Shown in pieces: positions 41,125-49,018 of a stretch of 64,000 bases of DNA. A model generated the notes under the pieces. It saw only the letters and a list, made by a program, of their open reading frames with translations, did no database searches and was not told where the DNA came from. Position 1 is the first letter of the stretch; the number at the start of each line of letters is the position of its first letter. Origin of the DNA: Desulfitobacterium hafniense DCB-2 (GTDB lineage Bacteria; Bacillota; Desulfitobacteriia; Desulfitobacteriales; Desulfitobacteriaceae); assembly GCF_000021925.1 (NCBI RefSeq), contig NC_011830.1:4127001-4191000 (forward strand). The letters run 5' to 3'. The translations under genes and the position numbers were made by a program.

Positions 41125-43542
41125 TTAAATTATGGCGTCAAACCCTTCCACAGCCCGTTTGGCCAGGCCTGCCACCGGATCATAATCATTCCCGCTCCAC
41201 AAGCAGGGTATCCTGTTCTTTAGATAGAGTTCTTTGCCCACCAAGGAAAAAGCCAGCTTAGCCGGAACATTGACCACATAATGATTCAGCAGGATCATAA
41301 ATTCTTTTCTGCCCTTGAAGGACAGGCGGGAATAATAATCCCTGTCTTCGTAGCAAGCGTAAATATCTTCCGCCTCATAAAGTCCCAACCGCTCCTGCAG
41401 CTCTACAAACCGCTGAGGAAAATAGGCTTGATCCTCTTCTTCGGTCTGCCAGGGAACAAACACCGGCAATTTAAAGTAATCCTCCCCAAAGGGTTTGAAC
41501 TGTTGTCCCAGCAAGGGCCAATTCCCTTCATAAGCATCAATAATCGCCTGCTTGCCCGCCTCATAAGAGTTGCGGGCGAACATCCTCCTATAATACTCCT
41601 TGATCAGCTCCAACAGCTCCGACTCCAGCCATACATCCTGCTTCTGCAAGAGTTCATCGGTAAGCTTCTGCAGTTCAGAGGGGTAAATGAAGCCGCGGGT
41701 ATTTTTCTCTCCTCCCCTTAAAAAGGTCATCAGAGTCAAAATCCCCCGCCTCCCGGAACCATTGCGGTTGACCCGTCCTGCTGCCTGAATAAGGGAAGGA
41801 AGGATCGGCAAGGCCCGCATGATATGATCAAAGCTGAGATCAACCCCCGCTTCGATAATCTGTGTGGAGACCACATACTGGCCTTCCCGCTTATTCTCCG
41901 CCTGAAAGTGCCTGATTTTCTCGATTTCCACCCGTTTATGGAGAGGAATCATCATGCCGTGCAACAGCTTCAGTTGAGACGGCTCTACCCTGGCGGCCAA
42001 TTGTTTATAGACCAGATAGGCATCGGCAATGGTGTTGAGAATGGCTGCCTGAGATAAGCCCCTTTCATCCGCTGCCAAGAGCTCGCTTCCCTTCAGCAGG
42101 TAGCCGGCCACTCCCTGTTCATCCATCTCTCTTTTCTGCTCCACCTGATAACGTTCAATTTGCTGTACAGGGTTTACAGCCAGGCAACCCGGCTGTTCCG
42201 ACAAACCGTAATCAAAAGGAGGCATGGTGGCGGACAAAAAGAAAATGCGCAGATTATATAATTGGGCGACAGACTCCAAACCGCACAAAAAAACATTCCA
42301 GCTTTCAGGAGCAAAGATCTGGGGTTCATCAATAATCACCACACTGTTGTGGAGATAAGCCCGCCGCAGAGTATCCTGAGCCTTGCCCGGGAACAGGGCT
42401 TTGGACCACTGCTGAAAGCTGGTGCAAATGACGGGATTGGCCCAGGCCTCCATCATCAGTTGACCGGAATGAAACTGTCCTTCCTCTTCCCGGTCTTCAT
42501 CCTTCTGCTTTTCTTCCAGCACAGCCAAGGAGTGATGCTCCAGGACAGAGGCACCCATAGCCTTTTCCATCACACCGCTGGTCTGCTCCAGGATGGACAG
42601 GTAAGGCGCTACATAAATGATTTTTTCATAGCCTTGTTCTCTTCCCAGCCAGGCGGCGATTTTCAGAGCCGTGATGGTCTTGCCGTAGCCGGTGGGCATC
42701 TCCAGGGTATAGATTCTGCGCCGGGGATCCCTTGCCAGCTGATTAAGAATCTGCCTTTGCGCCTGGCCGCGGATGTCTGCCATGACCTGCTCCCCATTAT
42801 TCCGGCAGAATTCATCCAGCGCCCGGTCATGCCGGATGTGATCCTCTTGACTAAATCCGACCCTTTCCATAGGGGCAACGTGAAACCGATCCCCGGCAAT
42901 CAGGGCTGTGGTCAATTCCCGCCAAAAAGTCAATTGAGCCATTGCCTTGCCGTAATCGGGGGAATATCCCAAATCCAAACCATCCGATGCCTCTTGGAGC
43001 ACATCATAAAGCCGGTCGATCCATTGGTCCAAAGCTTCAGCCGTTATGGGGACCTGGCGAAGCTCAGGATAGATTTGTTCTATGAACCTGGTGATACCGG
43101 GCAAATCCATCTCTTCCCAAGTCCCTGCTCCTATCCGATGCTTCTCGTCGAGATGCTTCAACGCCCCATGGTGATCGGCTATATCCCGGGTCAGCCACAG
43201 CCAGAAAACGGCATATGAGGGCCACTTACTTTCCTGTTGCAGCAGGTGAAAACCCAAATACGAAAAAAGAAAGGCGCCTTCAGGAGCATGGTTCGGCCCC
43301 CCCTTGTTCTGCCCCCGGATGTAACTCTGCCACCTTCTATGGGCCTTGGCCATATCATGGCAAACCCCGGCCAAGCCAGCCAAGCGGATGAATATACGGT
43401 CATGGCAGTAGGGGCAGCATTCGCTTTTCAGCCGTTGTTCCACTGCCTCCTTAACCCCGAGCAAATGGTCCTTCAACAGATGTGTTCCGCCCTGCTCATC
43501 GGGCCGGGCAATACATTGAGCAAAGGGAATCAAACGGGACAT
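41125..43542 (-). CDS. cas3: Cas3 HD nuclease-helicase
   Basis: 805 residues. HD nuclease domain with His-Asp in GVCHDMAKAH (about residue 62) and DHHGAL. Helicase Walker A is MPTGYGKT (about 284-289), motif II reads DEPQ (about 405), and motif VI is AAGRVNRNGSG. Recruited by Cascade to unwind and degrade target DNA. The ATG at 43542 follows GGAGG at 7 bases; two codons upstream lies a weaker TTG. First of the cas3-cas4-cas1-cas2 group, separated from cas5 by array 2 and an IS element. Confidence 0.94.
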   Translation of the reverse strand: MSRLIPFAQCIARPDEQGGTHLLKDHLLGVKEAVEQRLKSECCPYCHDRIFIRLAGLAGVCHDMAKAHRRWQSYIRGQNKGGPNHAPEGAFLFSYLGFHLLQQESKWPSYAVFWLWLTRDIADHHGALKHLDEKHRIGAGTWEEMDLPGITRFIEQIYPELRQVPITAEALDQWIDRLYDVLQEASDGLDLGYSPDYGKAMAQLTFWRELTTALIAGDRFHVAPMERVGFSQEDHIRHDRALDEFCRNNGEQVMADIRGQAQRQILNQLARDPRRRIYTLEMPTGYGKTITALKIAAWLGREQGYEKIIYVAPYLSILEQTSGVMEKAMGASVLEHHSLAVLEEKQKDEDREEEGQFHSGQLMMEAWANPVICTSFQQWSKALFPGKAQDTLRRAYLHNSVVIIDEPQIFAPESWNVFLCGLESVAQLYNLRIFFLSATMPPFDYGLSEQPGCLAVNPVQQIERYQVEQKREMDEQGVAGYLLKGSELLAADERGLSQAAILNTIADAYLVYKQLAARVEPSQLKLLHGMMIPLHKRVEIEKIRHFQAENKREGQYVVSTQIIEAGVDLSFDHIMRALPILPSLIQAAGRVNRNGSGRRGILTLMTFLRGGEKNTRGFIYPSELQKLTDELLQKQDVWLESELLELIKEYYRRMFARNSYEAGKQAIIDAYEGNWPLLGQQFKPFGEDYFKLPVFVPWQTEEEDQAYFPQRFVELQERLGLYEAEDIYACYEDRDYYSRLSFKGRKEFMILLNHYVVNVPAKLAFSLVGKELYLKNRIPCLWSGNDYDPVAGLAKRAVEGFDAII

Positions 43543-43795
43543 CTTCAAGCCTCCTTGAACTGAGCAGGTCTATCGTCCTGCTCCCGGATCTTTCACCGCC
43601 GTATGGTATCACAGGGATTATATAAAAAACCCTCTCTATTCTTAGGTATTTCGACCATAAATTGTAAAATCCTTTAATATTTTTATCTTTTAATATCTTC
43701 TTTTGAGGATATTCTTTTGAGGCGAATCCCAAAAGCTATCGGCACTATTTAATGTAGAACCAAGCCTTGCCGGGTTAGGACTTCTCTCCAAATAG

Positions 43796-43820
43796 GAAAA
43801 AGCACCCGCAAACGAGTGCT
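43796..43820 (-). terminator. Intrinsic terminator upstream of cas3
   Basis: On the minus strand AGCACTCG-TTTG-CGGGTGCT is followed by TTTT. It would stop transcripts coming from the coiled-coil gene or array 2 before they reach cas3, so cas3 should have its own promoter in 43549-43795 (AT-rich). Confidence 0.7.
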
Positions 43821-44049
43821 CGTATGTAATACTTTATTCTGTAACAGAAAAGGCTTGCAGAGCGGTCGGCTTTTCCTCCGGAAGGAGATGATACCATTGG
43901 CTCCTCTTTGATTTTGTTATACCACATCTTGAAGGAGAATATGACTATTTATAGTTTTGGTCAGTTTATTTTATATTGTCAGATTTATACCGATGTTTCG
44001 CCTCCATCCCCGGGCAAAGCCGACCGCGGAGCTGCCATCTGGGTATGTA

Positions 44050-44142
44050 TTACATTGCTAATTTTGATTCTAAAATTTCTATTCTCTTACGAAGTTCGTT
44101 CAACTCAGTTTTATCATCCTTATGACCTTTTCTCGATAAAAC
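44050..44142 (-). pseudogene. C-terminal part of coiled-coil gene interrupted by the IS element
   Basis: 30 codons and a stop reading VLSRKGHKDDKTELNELRKR then IEILESKLAM, a charged helix. It joins in frame to the N-terminal part at 45602-45805 when the IS and one 3-bp duplication are removed. Confidence 0.75.
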
Positions 44143-44381
44143 GGACATTCTAGAGTTAGGGATTCTCCCAGAATCGCAGGATTGCTTCTTTTTTCATCTT
44201 AAGTAAATGCTCCAAGCTGCTCTCTCAGGGGCCAGCCCCTGAAACCCCGCCCTCGCCGGGTGGCAGCAGAACAGTCTTTAAACTGTTCTGAGACATAAGG
44301 GTCTTAGCTAGTTGGCCTATCAAGGGCAAGGACTTCGTCTCGGCTGACACCGCCCCTTGACAGGCGCCTACCAAGTTGACC

Positions 44382-45254
44382 CTAAGCAGCCTTTTGGGTC
44401 TCACAGTGCTTCTTTAAAAAAGCTGCCGGTGTCAGATTCCCTAACGCTTGATGCCTCCGTTGTCGATTATAAAAACATTCGATGTACCAAAAGATATCCC
44501 GCCTTGCTTCCTCGATGTCTTTGTATGTTTTGTGATGGAGCCTTTCTGATTTAATGGTGCTGAAAAAAGACTCTGCGCAGGCATTATCAAAGGGGTTGCC
44601 CTTTCTGCTCATACTTCGTATCATTCCCCAGTGCTTTAATTCTTCGACATAGACGGTGCTGCAGTATTGCCGCCCTTGATCCGAATGATGAATCAACCCT
44701 TTGAGCGGTCTATGACGCTTGACAGCGTTCCTTAAGGCTTCCAAACAGAGCTCAGTCCTCATGTGTTCAGCCAAAGCCCAACCCACAATTTCTTTATGAA
44801 ATAAGTCCTTGATGGCAGCCAGATACAGCTTGCTTCCTTTAGCTGTTTTAAATTCTGTGATATCCGTGACCCAGACTTTATTCGGGTGCTCAACCTTAAA
44901 TTTTTGGTTTAAGAGATTCGGGGCTTTGGGCAAATCATGATTCGAGTCGGTGAGACAGACGCGATAGGGCTTCTTTCGAACACTGTATAGTCCATGTTGC
45001 TTTTGTAATCGGTAAACCCGGTTTCTACCGCATTGAAACCCTGCCTCTTTGACATCGCTCCAAAGTTTATCCAGACCAATCATTGCCTGAGCCTTGGTAT
45101 GGCTTTCCTTCATCACCTTAAGAATCGTTTCGTTCTCTTTTTGACGCTTGCTGGGTTCACGCCTATCCCAATCATAATAACCGCTCCGAGATACCTCTAA
45201 GGTTTCGCACATCTTCTCAACCGGGCAGCTGGAGCTGCTGGCTTTTTTAATCAT
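44382..45254 (-). CDS. IS3-family transposase OrfB (DDE integrase)
   Basis: 290 residues. N-terminal HTH_21 region (CETLEVSRSGYYDW, then RREPSKR), then the rve integrase core with the DDE triad in VWVTDITEF, HSDQGRQYCS and NACAESFFSTIKSE. It ends YNRQRRHQALGNLTPAAF. In IS3 elements OrfB is mostly made as an OrfAB frameshift fusion. The sequence looks undamaged. Confidence 0.93.
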   Translation of the reverse strand: MIKKASSSSCPVEKMCETLEVSRSGYYDWDRREPSKRQKENETILKVMKESHTKAQAMIGLDKLWSDVKEAGFQCGRNRVYRLQKQHGLYSVRKKPYRVCLTDSNHDLPKAPNLLNQKFKVEHPNKVWVTDITEFKTAKGSKLYLAAIKDLFHKEIVGWALAEHMRTELCLEALRNAVKRHRPLKGLIHHSDQGRQYCSTVYVEELKHWGMIRSMSRKGNPFDNACAESFFSTIKSERLHHKTYKDIEEARRDIFWYIECFYNRQRRHQALGNLTPAAFLKKHCETQKAA

Positions 45255-45262
45255 CTGATAGA

Positions 45263-45562
45263 TTATTTCCGGTTGCTTTGGGCGAAGATGGCGGTAGCCT
45301 TTTTTAAGATATCTATCGTTAACTCCTGATCGGCAATCTTTTTATCCCTTGCTTTAAGCTCAGCTTCAAGCTCGGCTATCTTGGTCTTGATAGGATCTTG
45401 CCTCTCTTTGGTTTGCTTAAGCCAGTTGCGCACAGTTTGCTCATTGACCCCAAAATCTTGAACCACACTTGAAACTGAACGGTTTTCTTCAGTGATTAAG
45501 CGTATAATGTCATGTTTGAATTCTTGATTATACCGTTTCCCGTTTTTTGACACGTTTATCAT
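45263..45562 (-). CDS. IS3-family transposase OrfA
   Basis: 99 residues: HTH region RYNQEFKHDIIRLITEENRS with VVQDFGVNEQTVRNWLKQ, then a leucine-zipper helix to the C-terminus. It binds the IS ends. It ends eight bases before the OrfB ATG; the OrfB frame is open upstream of that ATG, so a programmed frameshift near the OrfA end is possible. Confidence 0.92.
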   Translation of the reverse strand: MINVSKNGKRYNQEFKHDIIRLITEENRSVSSVVQDFGVNEQTVRNWLKQTKERQDPIKTKIAELEAELKARDKKIADQELTIDILKKATAIFAQSNRK

Positions 45563-45601
45563 CCTCCACAGGTCTTATTTTACCCTAACTCTCCTGTGTC
45601 C

Positions 45602-45805
45602 GACAAACCGGGTATGGGTCATTAATTCCTGAATGGCTCTCCATGTCATATCCACCTTTTTACTAATCGCCTGAGTTTCAGATTTTAAGGAACCTATTTC
45701 GGGTTTTAAAGAACCTATCTCAGATTTTAAAGAACTTATCTCAGCTTTTAAGCCTCTATCCATTGCCGTTAATCTGTCTAAAATCAAATCTAATTTATCA
45801 TCCAC
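45602..45805 (-). pseudogene. N-terminal part of coiled-coil gene interrupted by the IS element
   Basis: 68 codons: MDDKLDLILDRLTAMDRGLK followed by AEISSLKSEIGSLKPEIGSL with repeated Ser-Leu-Lys heptads, then TWRAIQELMTHTRFV. The bases GTC end it where the IS begins. With the 44050-44142 part it would give a protein of about 97 residues resembling the short coiled-coil proteins common next to Firmicute CRISPR and mobile loci; function unknown. Confidence 0.75.
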
Positions 45806-45840
45806 GCCTTATCCCTCCTAATTTTTAGGTTACCACAAGG

Positions 45841-45893
45841 ATATATGTAATACAATGCCAGGAGCTGCAGCCAGCGAAATGTATTACATATAT
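45841..45893. repeat. 14-bp perfect inverted repeat upstream of the coiled-coil gene
   Basis: Arms ATATATGTAATACA (45841-45854) and TGTATTACATATAT (45880-45893) with a 25-base loop containing GCTGCAGC. The motif TGTATTACAT also occurs at 44046 (coiled-coil gene stop) and 38386. Confidence 0.85.
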
Positions 45894-45894
45894 T

Positions 45895-45987
45895 CTTTAA
45901 ACTCTGTTCACAGGCCTTAAGGGAATTATCAAGGGTCTTGAGACTTTTTTCAAGATAACGAACATCAAACAAAGCCCTACCAAGTTC
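45895..45987 (-). pseudogene. Coding remnant at the trailer end of CRISPR array 2
   Basis: An open frame leaves the oldest repeat and reads YELGRALFDVRYLEKSLKTL then DNSLKACEQSLKN, a coiled-coil helix, before running into the inverted repeat at 45841-45893. No start codon outside the repeat. Resembles the remnant beside array 1. Confidence 0.45.
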
Positions 45988-45989
45988 AT

Positions 45990-47143
45990 ATTTCAATTCC
46001 TTATAGGTAAGCTAACAACCTAACCATTACTGTTGTTATACCGTCAGGTACAGTCGTTTCAATCCCTCATAGGTAAGCTAACACCTTTTCGACCGAATCC
46101 ACTGGTTGGATATTCGCTTCAATGGTTTCAATCCCTCATAGGTAAGCTAACAACTCTGAAGCAGTTTCGAAGATCAAAGCGGAAATGACCGGTTTCAATC
46201 CCTCATAGGTAAGCTAACAACTATAATCATAGTATAAACTTTAATAATCCTAGTGTGTTTCAATCCCTCATAGGTAAGCTAACAACTTGAGGACTACTAC
46301 AAAAACCTCTATTTGCAAACCCCGTTTCAATCCCTCATAGGTAAGCTAACAACGGGCTTGCCGGCCAAGACGGAAATAAGGCAAACATTAGTTTCAATCC
46401 CTCATAGGTAAGCTAACAACACAACGAGGATGAATGGATATCTTACTATGAGTCCGTTTCAATCCCTCATAGGTAAGCTAACAACTGGTCCCGCGAAGAA
46501 TACCGACAGAGTTATGAGGTTTCAATCCCTCATAGGTAAGCTAACAACCCTCAATATCGGGGCCAGGATGGATGCGATGACAACGGTTTCAATCCCTCAT
46601 AGGTAAGCTAACAACTTAAATCGTTGAGAGCATCCTGATACTGTTTGCGCGGTTTCAATCCCTCATAGGTAAGCTAACAACCCAGAGATCTCCGGGACCT
46701 TTTTAGCCCCTGTTGGAAGGTTTCAATCCCTCATAGGTAAGCTAACAACATTTTTATCTCAGGAGTTGATGAACTTGATTAGATGTTTCAATCCCTCATA
46801 GGTAAGCTAACAACCTTGCTCGATTGCCGTATATGATGGCTTTATCTACGGGTTTCAATCCCTCATAGGTAAGCTAACAACCGGCGGGAACCGGGGCTGC
46901 TTTTTTATTGACTTCTTGTTTCAATCCCTCATAGGTAAGCTAACAACTATGCGTTTTGATTTTTTGGTTTTCGGCGGAAGCAGGTTTCAATCCCTCATAG
47001 GTAAGCTAACAACGCTGGAAACGACTGATTTCTATACAGCGCCATGTTGTTTCAATCCCTCATAGGTAAGCTAACAACAAAAAAGAAAATCCAACTCAAG
47101 CCACCGAGGAATCGTTTCAATCCCTCATAGGTAAGCTAACAAC
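45990..47143 (-). CRISPR. CRISPR array 2, 18 repeats and 17 spacers
   Basis: 30-bp repeats of the variant ending GAGGGATTGAAAC on the minus strand. Repeat starts: 45990, 46056, 46125, 46192, 46257, 46324, 46391, 46456, 46519, 46586, 46652, 46720, 46785, 46852, 46918, 46984, 47049, 47114. The first (trailer) repeat is degenerate at two or more bases, and the second ends ACACC instead of ACAAC. Spacers are 33-39 bp. Leader at the high end, next to cas5. Confidence 0.97.
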
Positions 47144-47328
47144 CCATTTTACCCGCATACAATCAGCATTTATGGCTTAACAAGTTCAGCCCGGAGAATC
47201 CGCGTTTACCCCACAAGCTGCTTGTTAAGCCATAGTCCTTGTCGTCGGTCTCCAGGCATTTTTACCTTACTGCATACCGACGACAATTTCATATAGCAAA
47301 ATAATCTCCGCCCATTAAGCCAAGGCCA
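47144..47328 (-). promoter_or_regulatory. Leader of array 2
   Basis: Conserved inverted repeat TTGTCGTCGGT (47239-47249) and ACCGACGACAA (47276-47286), 96 bp from the first repeat. Both arms differ from the other leaders at the pairing position, so complementarity is kept. A second inverted repeat, ATGGCTTAACAAG with CTTGTTAAGCCAT, lies nearer the array (about 47172-47234). Confidence 0.85.
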
Positions 47329-48024
47329 TTAAACAAGACATACCAAGTCCTCTCCGAACTGCGCCACTCTGAGATCCAAAGGCGAATCCGGGCCATCGCT
47401 TTTAGGGATAAACGCAATAGGCTTCCCGTCTTTCTCATAAAGGAAATCCACTGATTTCTCAAAGGTCCGCTGCCCTTTATACTCATACAAATACCCACCT
47501 GCCCGGCAATAGTAGCGATCCGCCTTGAGAACGATCTCCCGGATAAGAGCCGTAGGCACAACTGTCCTCATCTCAATTTCCTTTCCCTCCGCCACAGGAT
47601 AGGATACTTCCGGGTAGACCTTATAGAGTATCGGCTTAGTCAGGGCATAAGCAGTACCTAAATAAGTAGTATACACCGCCCTTTCCCCAGTGAGAAAATC
47701 CAGCAACTGCTCTGTATACTCTTCCCCAGTGTAATAAATGCGATAGCCGGGATTGACTAACAATTCAATAGTGGTGGGACGGTTAAAGGTGCTTCCCGGA
47801 TCTTTCCCCAGCATGGACATCTGCTGAGCTACGGTTCGCACCGGACGCAGCAGCTCAATACCCACCCGGTCGGTGGTCACAAAATCCTCAATCCCCAGAA
47901 TCGCCCCCACCAGCCCTTTGGCCGCTGTAGGTGTAATAAAGGGATAGGTCAGCTGGGTTGCCGTGGTGTCGGGGCGGCGGAAATGACCTACAGTGCCCAG
48001 GACATCAAATGCCAATCCTTTCAT
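47329..48024 (-). CDS. cas5: Cas5, type I-B Cascade subunit
   Basis: 231 residues. It begins KGLAFDVLGTVGHFRRPDTT, then YPFITPTAAKGLVGAILGIE, the RAMP-fold start of Cas5h/Cas5b. It caps the 5' handle of crRNA in the Cascade complex. AGGAG site before the ATG. Follows cas7 by 43 bp; its stop faces the leader of array 2, which separates it from cas3. Confidence 0.93.
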   Translation of the reverse strand: MKGLAFDVLGTVGHFRRPDTTATQLTYPFITPTAAKGLVGAILGIEDFVTTDRVGIELLRPVRTVAQQMSMLGKDPGSTFNRPTTIELLVNPGYRIYYTGEEYTEQLLDFLTGERAVYTTYLGTAYALTKPILYKVYPEVSYPVAEGKEIEMRTVVPTALIREIVLKADRYYCRAGGYLYEYKGQRTFEKSVDFLYEKDGKPIAFIPKSDGPDSPLDLRVAQFGEDLVCLV

Positions 48025-48067
48025 AACCTTCTCCTTTTAGTATAGTGTTGTTCTTCATAAGCGCAGC

Positions 48068-49018
48068 TTACCATAAAGGCTGCAGCCAAGGGGCGATATC
48101 CCCGCTGATGGTCACTCCTGGATGAGCCCAAATCCGGCATTGGGCTATCTTGTCCTGCTTCTCTGCGACAGCTGCTAAAAGCCGGGTCAAATCGAAGGAA
48201 ACATCCTGGAGAGATGAAGGCAGCTTTCCAGCAGCTTTCCAGGCCGTGGTATCGGGAGACATGGTGATCAGATCTTCCAGATAACCGATCCGGTAAAAGG
48301 GATCGCTATATTCAATATGGATCAATATCAGGGGCTGCTGCTGTCCTCTTCCCCGGGCCTGGCGGTGCTGGGTGCCCTGCCACAGTGCCCGGAGCAACAG
48401 TTCCTGATCCTCAGCAGTCATTCCCGAGTGCTCTGCCGCCTTGGCGTTGATCACCGCCGGCATGGCAAACACGGCAAAGGGCACCGTATAGCTGGTCCAG
48501 ATAGTTCCCTGAGTCTTTCCCTCTCCGTCAGCGGTGGAATCCATACTGGGCATGACCACCGTTCCTTGCACATATTGGGTATCCACAGGATGAAGGGAGT
48601 GGGCCCACCCGAATTGAACCGGTCCGGTAAGGTTGAACTTAGGCTTCACCGAGTAGACGATGCCGAAGGTGCGCACATCAAAGCAATGTTCAATCAGGAC
48701 ACTCTTCATGTCTTCCTTGGCCTTTTTCTCTTTGCCCACGCTTTTGGCAATTCCTTCCGCCAAACTGCCCCGGCCAAGCAGCTTCCCTTTGTCATTCACC
48801 TTTTCCTGAACAAAGATGTGGTTTTTCTGGTCCTTACCGCCGTCCTGCTCCAGAGCAATCACAAAATCCCGCACATCTCTTTTAATGCTCACATCGCTTA
48901 AAGAGATACGCCCGTCCTCTTCGGGAAACAACCGCCTGGCGTCACTGTCATTCAAAGGATCCCGGTTGGGTATCCCATCCTTCACCGATTTGACAAACAA
49001 AATCTCGCCGCTATTCAT
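48068..49018 (-). CDS. cas7: Cas7 (Csh2-like), type I-B Cascade backbone
   Basis: 316 residues from MNSGEILFVKSVKDGIPNRD. The RAMP fold includes LSDVSIKRDVRDF and VKPKFNLTGPVQFGWAHSLH, the Csh2 pattern. It forms the multi-copy spine along the crRNA. The longer open frame begins inside cas8b; the ATG at 49018 follows GGAGG by eight bases and overlaps the cas8b stop slightly. Confidence 0.93.
   Translation of the reverse strand: MNSGEILFVKSVKDGIPNRDPLNDSDARRLFPEEDGRISLSDVSIKRDVRDFVIALEQDGGKDQKNHIFVQEKVNDKGKLLGRGSLAEGIAKSVGKEKKAKEDMKSVLIEHCFDVRTFGIVYSVKPKFNLTGPVQFGWAHSLHPVDTQYVQGTVVMPSMDSTADGEGKTQGTIWTSYTVPFAVFAMPAVINAKAAEHSGMTAEDQELLLRALWQGTQHRQARGRGQQQPLILIHIEYSDPFYRIGYLEDLITMSPDTTAWKAAGKLPSSLQDVSFDLTRLLAAVAEKQDKIAQCRIWAHPGVTISGDIAPWLQPLW

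Larger units (their letters stand above)
44143..45601. mobile_element. IS3-family insertion sequence, 1459 bp
   Basis: Ends are imperfect 19-bp inverted repeats, GGACATTCTAGAGTTAGGG at the left and GGACACAGGAGAGTTAGGG (complement strand) at the right, 15 of 19 identical. Two overlapping-type transposase genes lie inside on the minus strand, with a 240-bp non-coding tail at 44143-44381. Flanking bases are AAC and GAC, a 3-bp target duplication with one mismatch. It sits inside a small coiled-coil gene between cas3 and array 2. The element looks intact. Confidence 0.88.

Noticed and set aside
41125..43542. Defective Cas3 because motif II reads DEPQ rather than DEAD/DEAH
   Set aside because: The catalytic Asp-Glu pair is retained, and variation in the last two positions is common in Cas3.
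43908..44153. Small frame with a membrane helix, possible holin-like type I toxin
   Set aside because: It has an AAGGAG near an ATG at 43942, but spacing is tight. The frame is antisense to the interrupted coiled-coil gene and ends inside the IS, so support is too weak.
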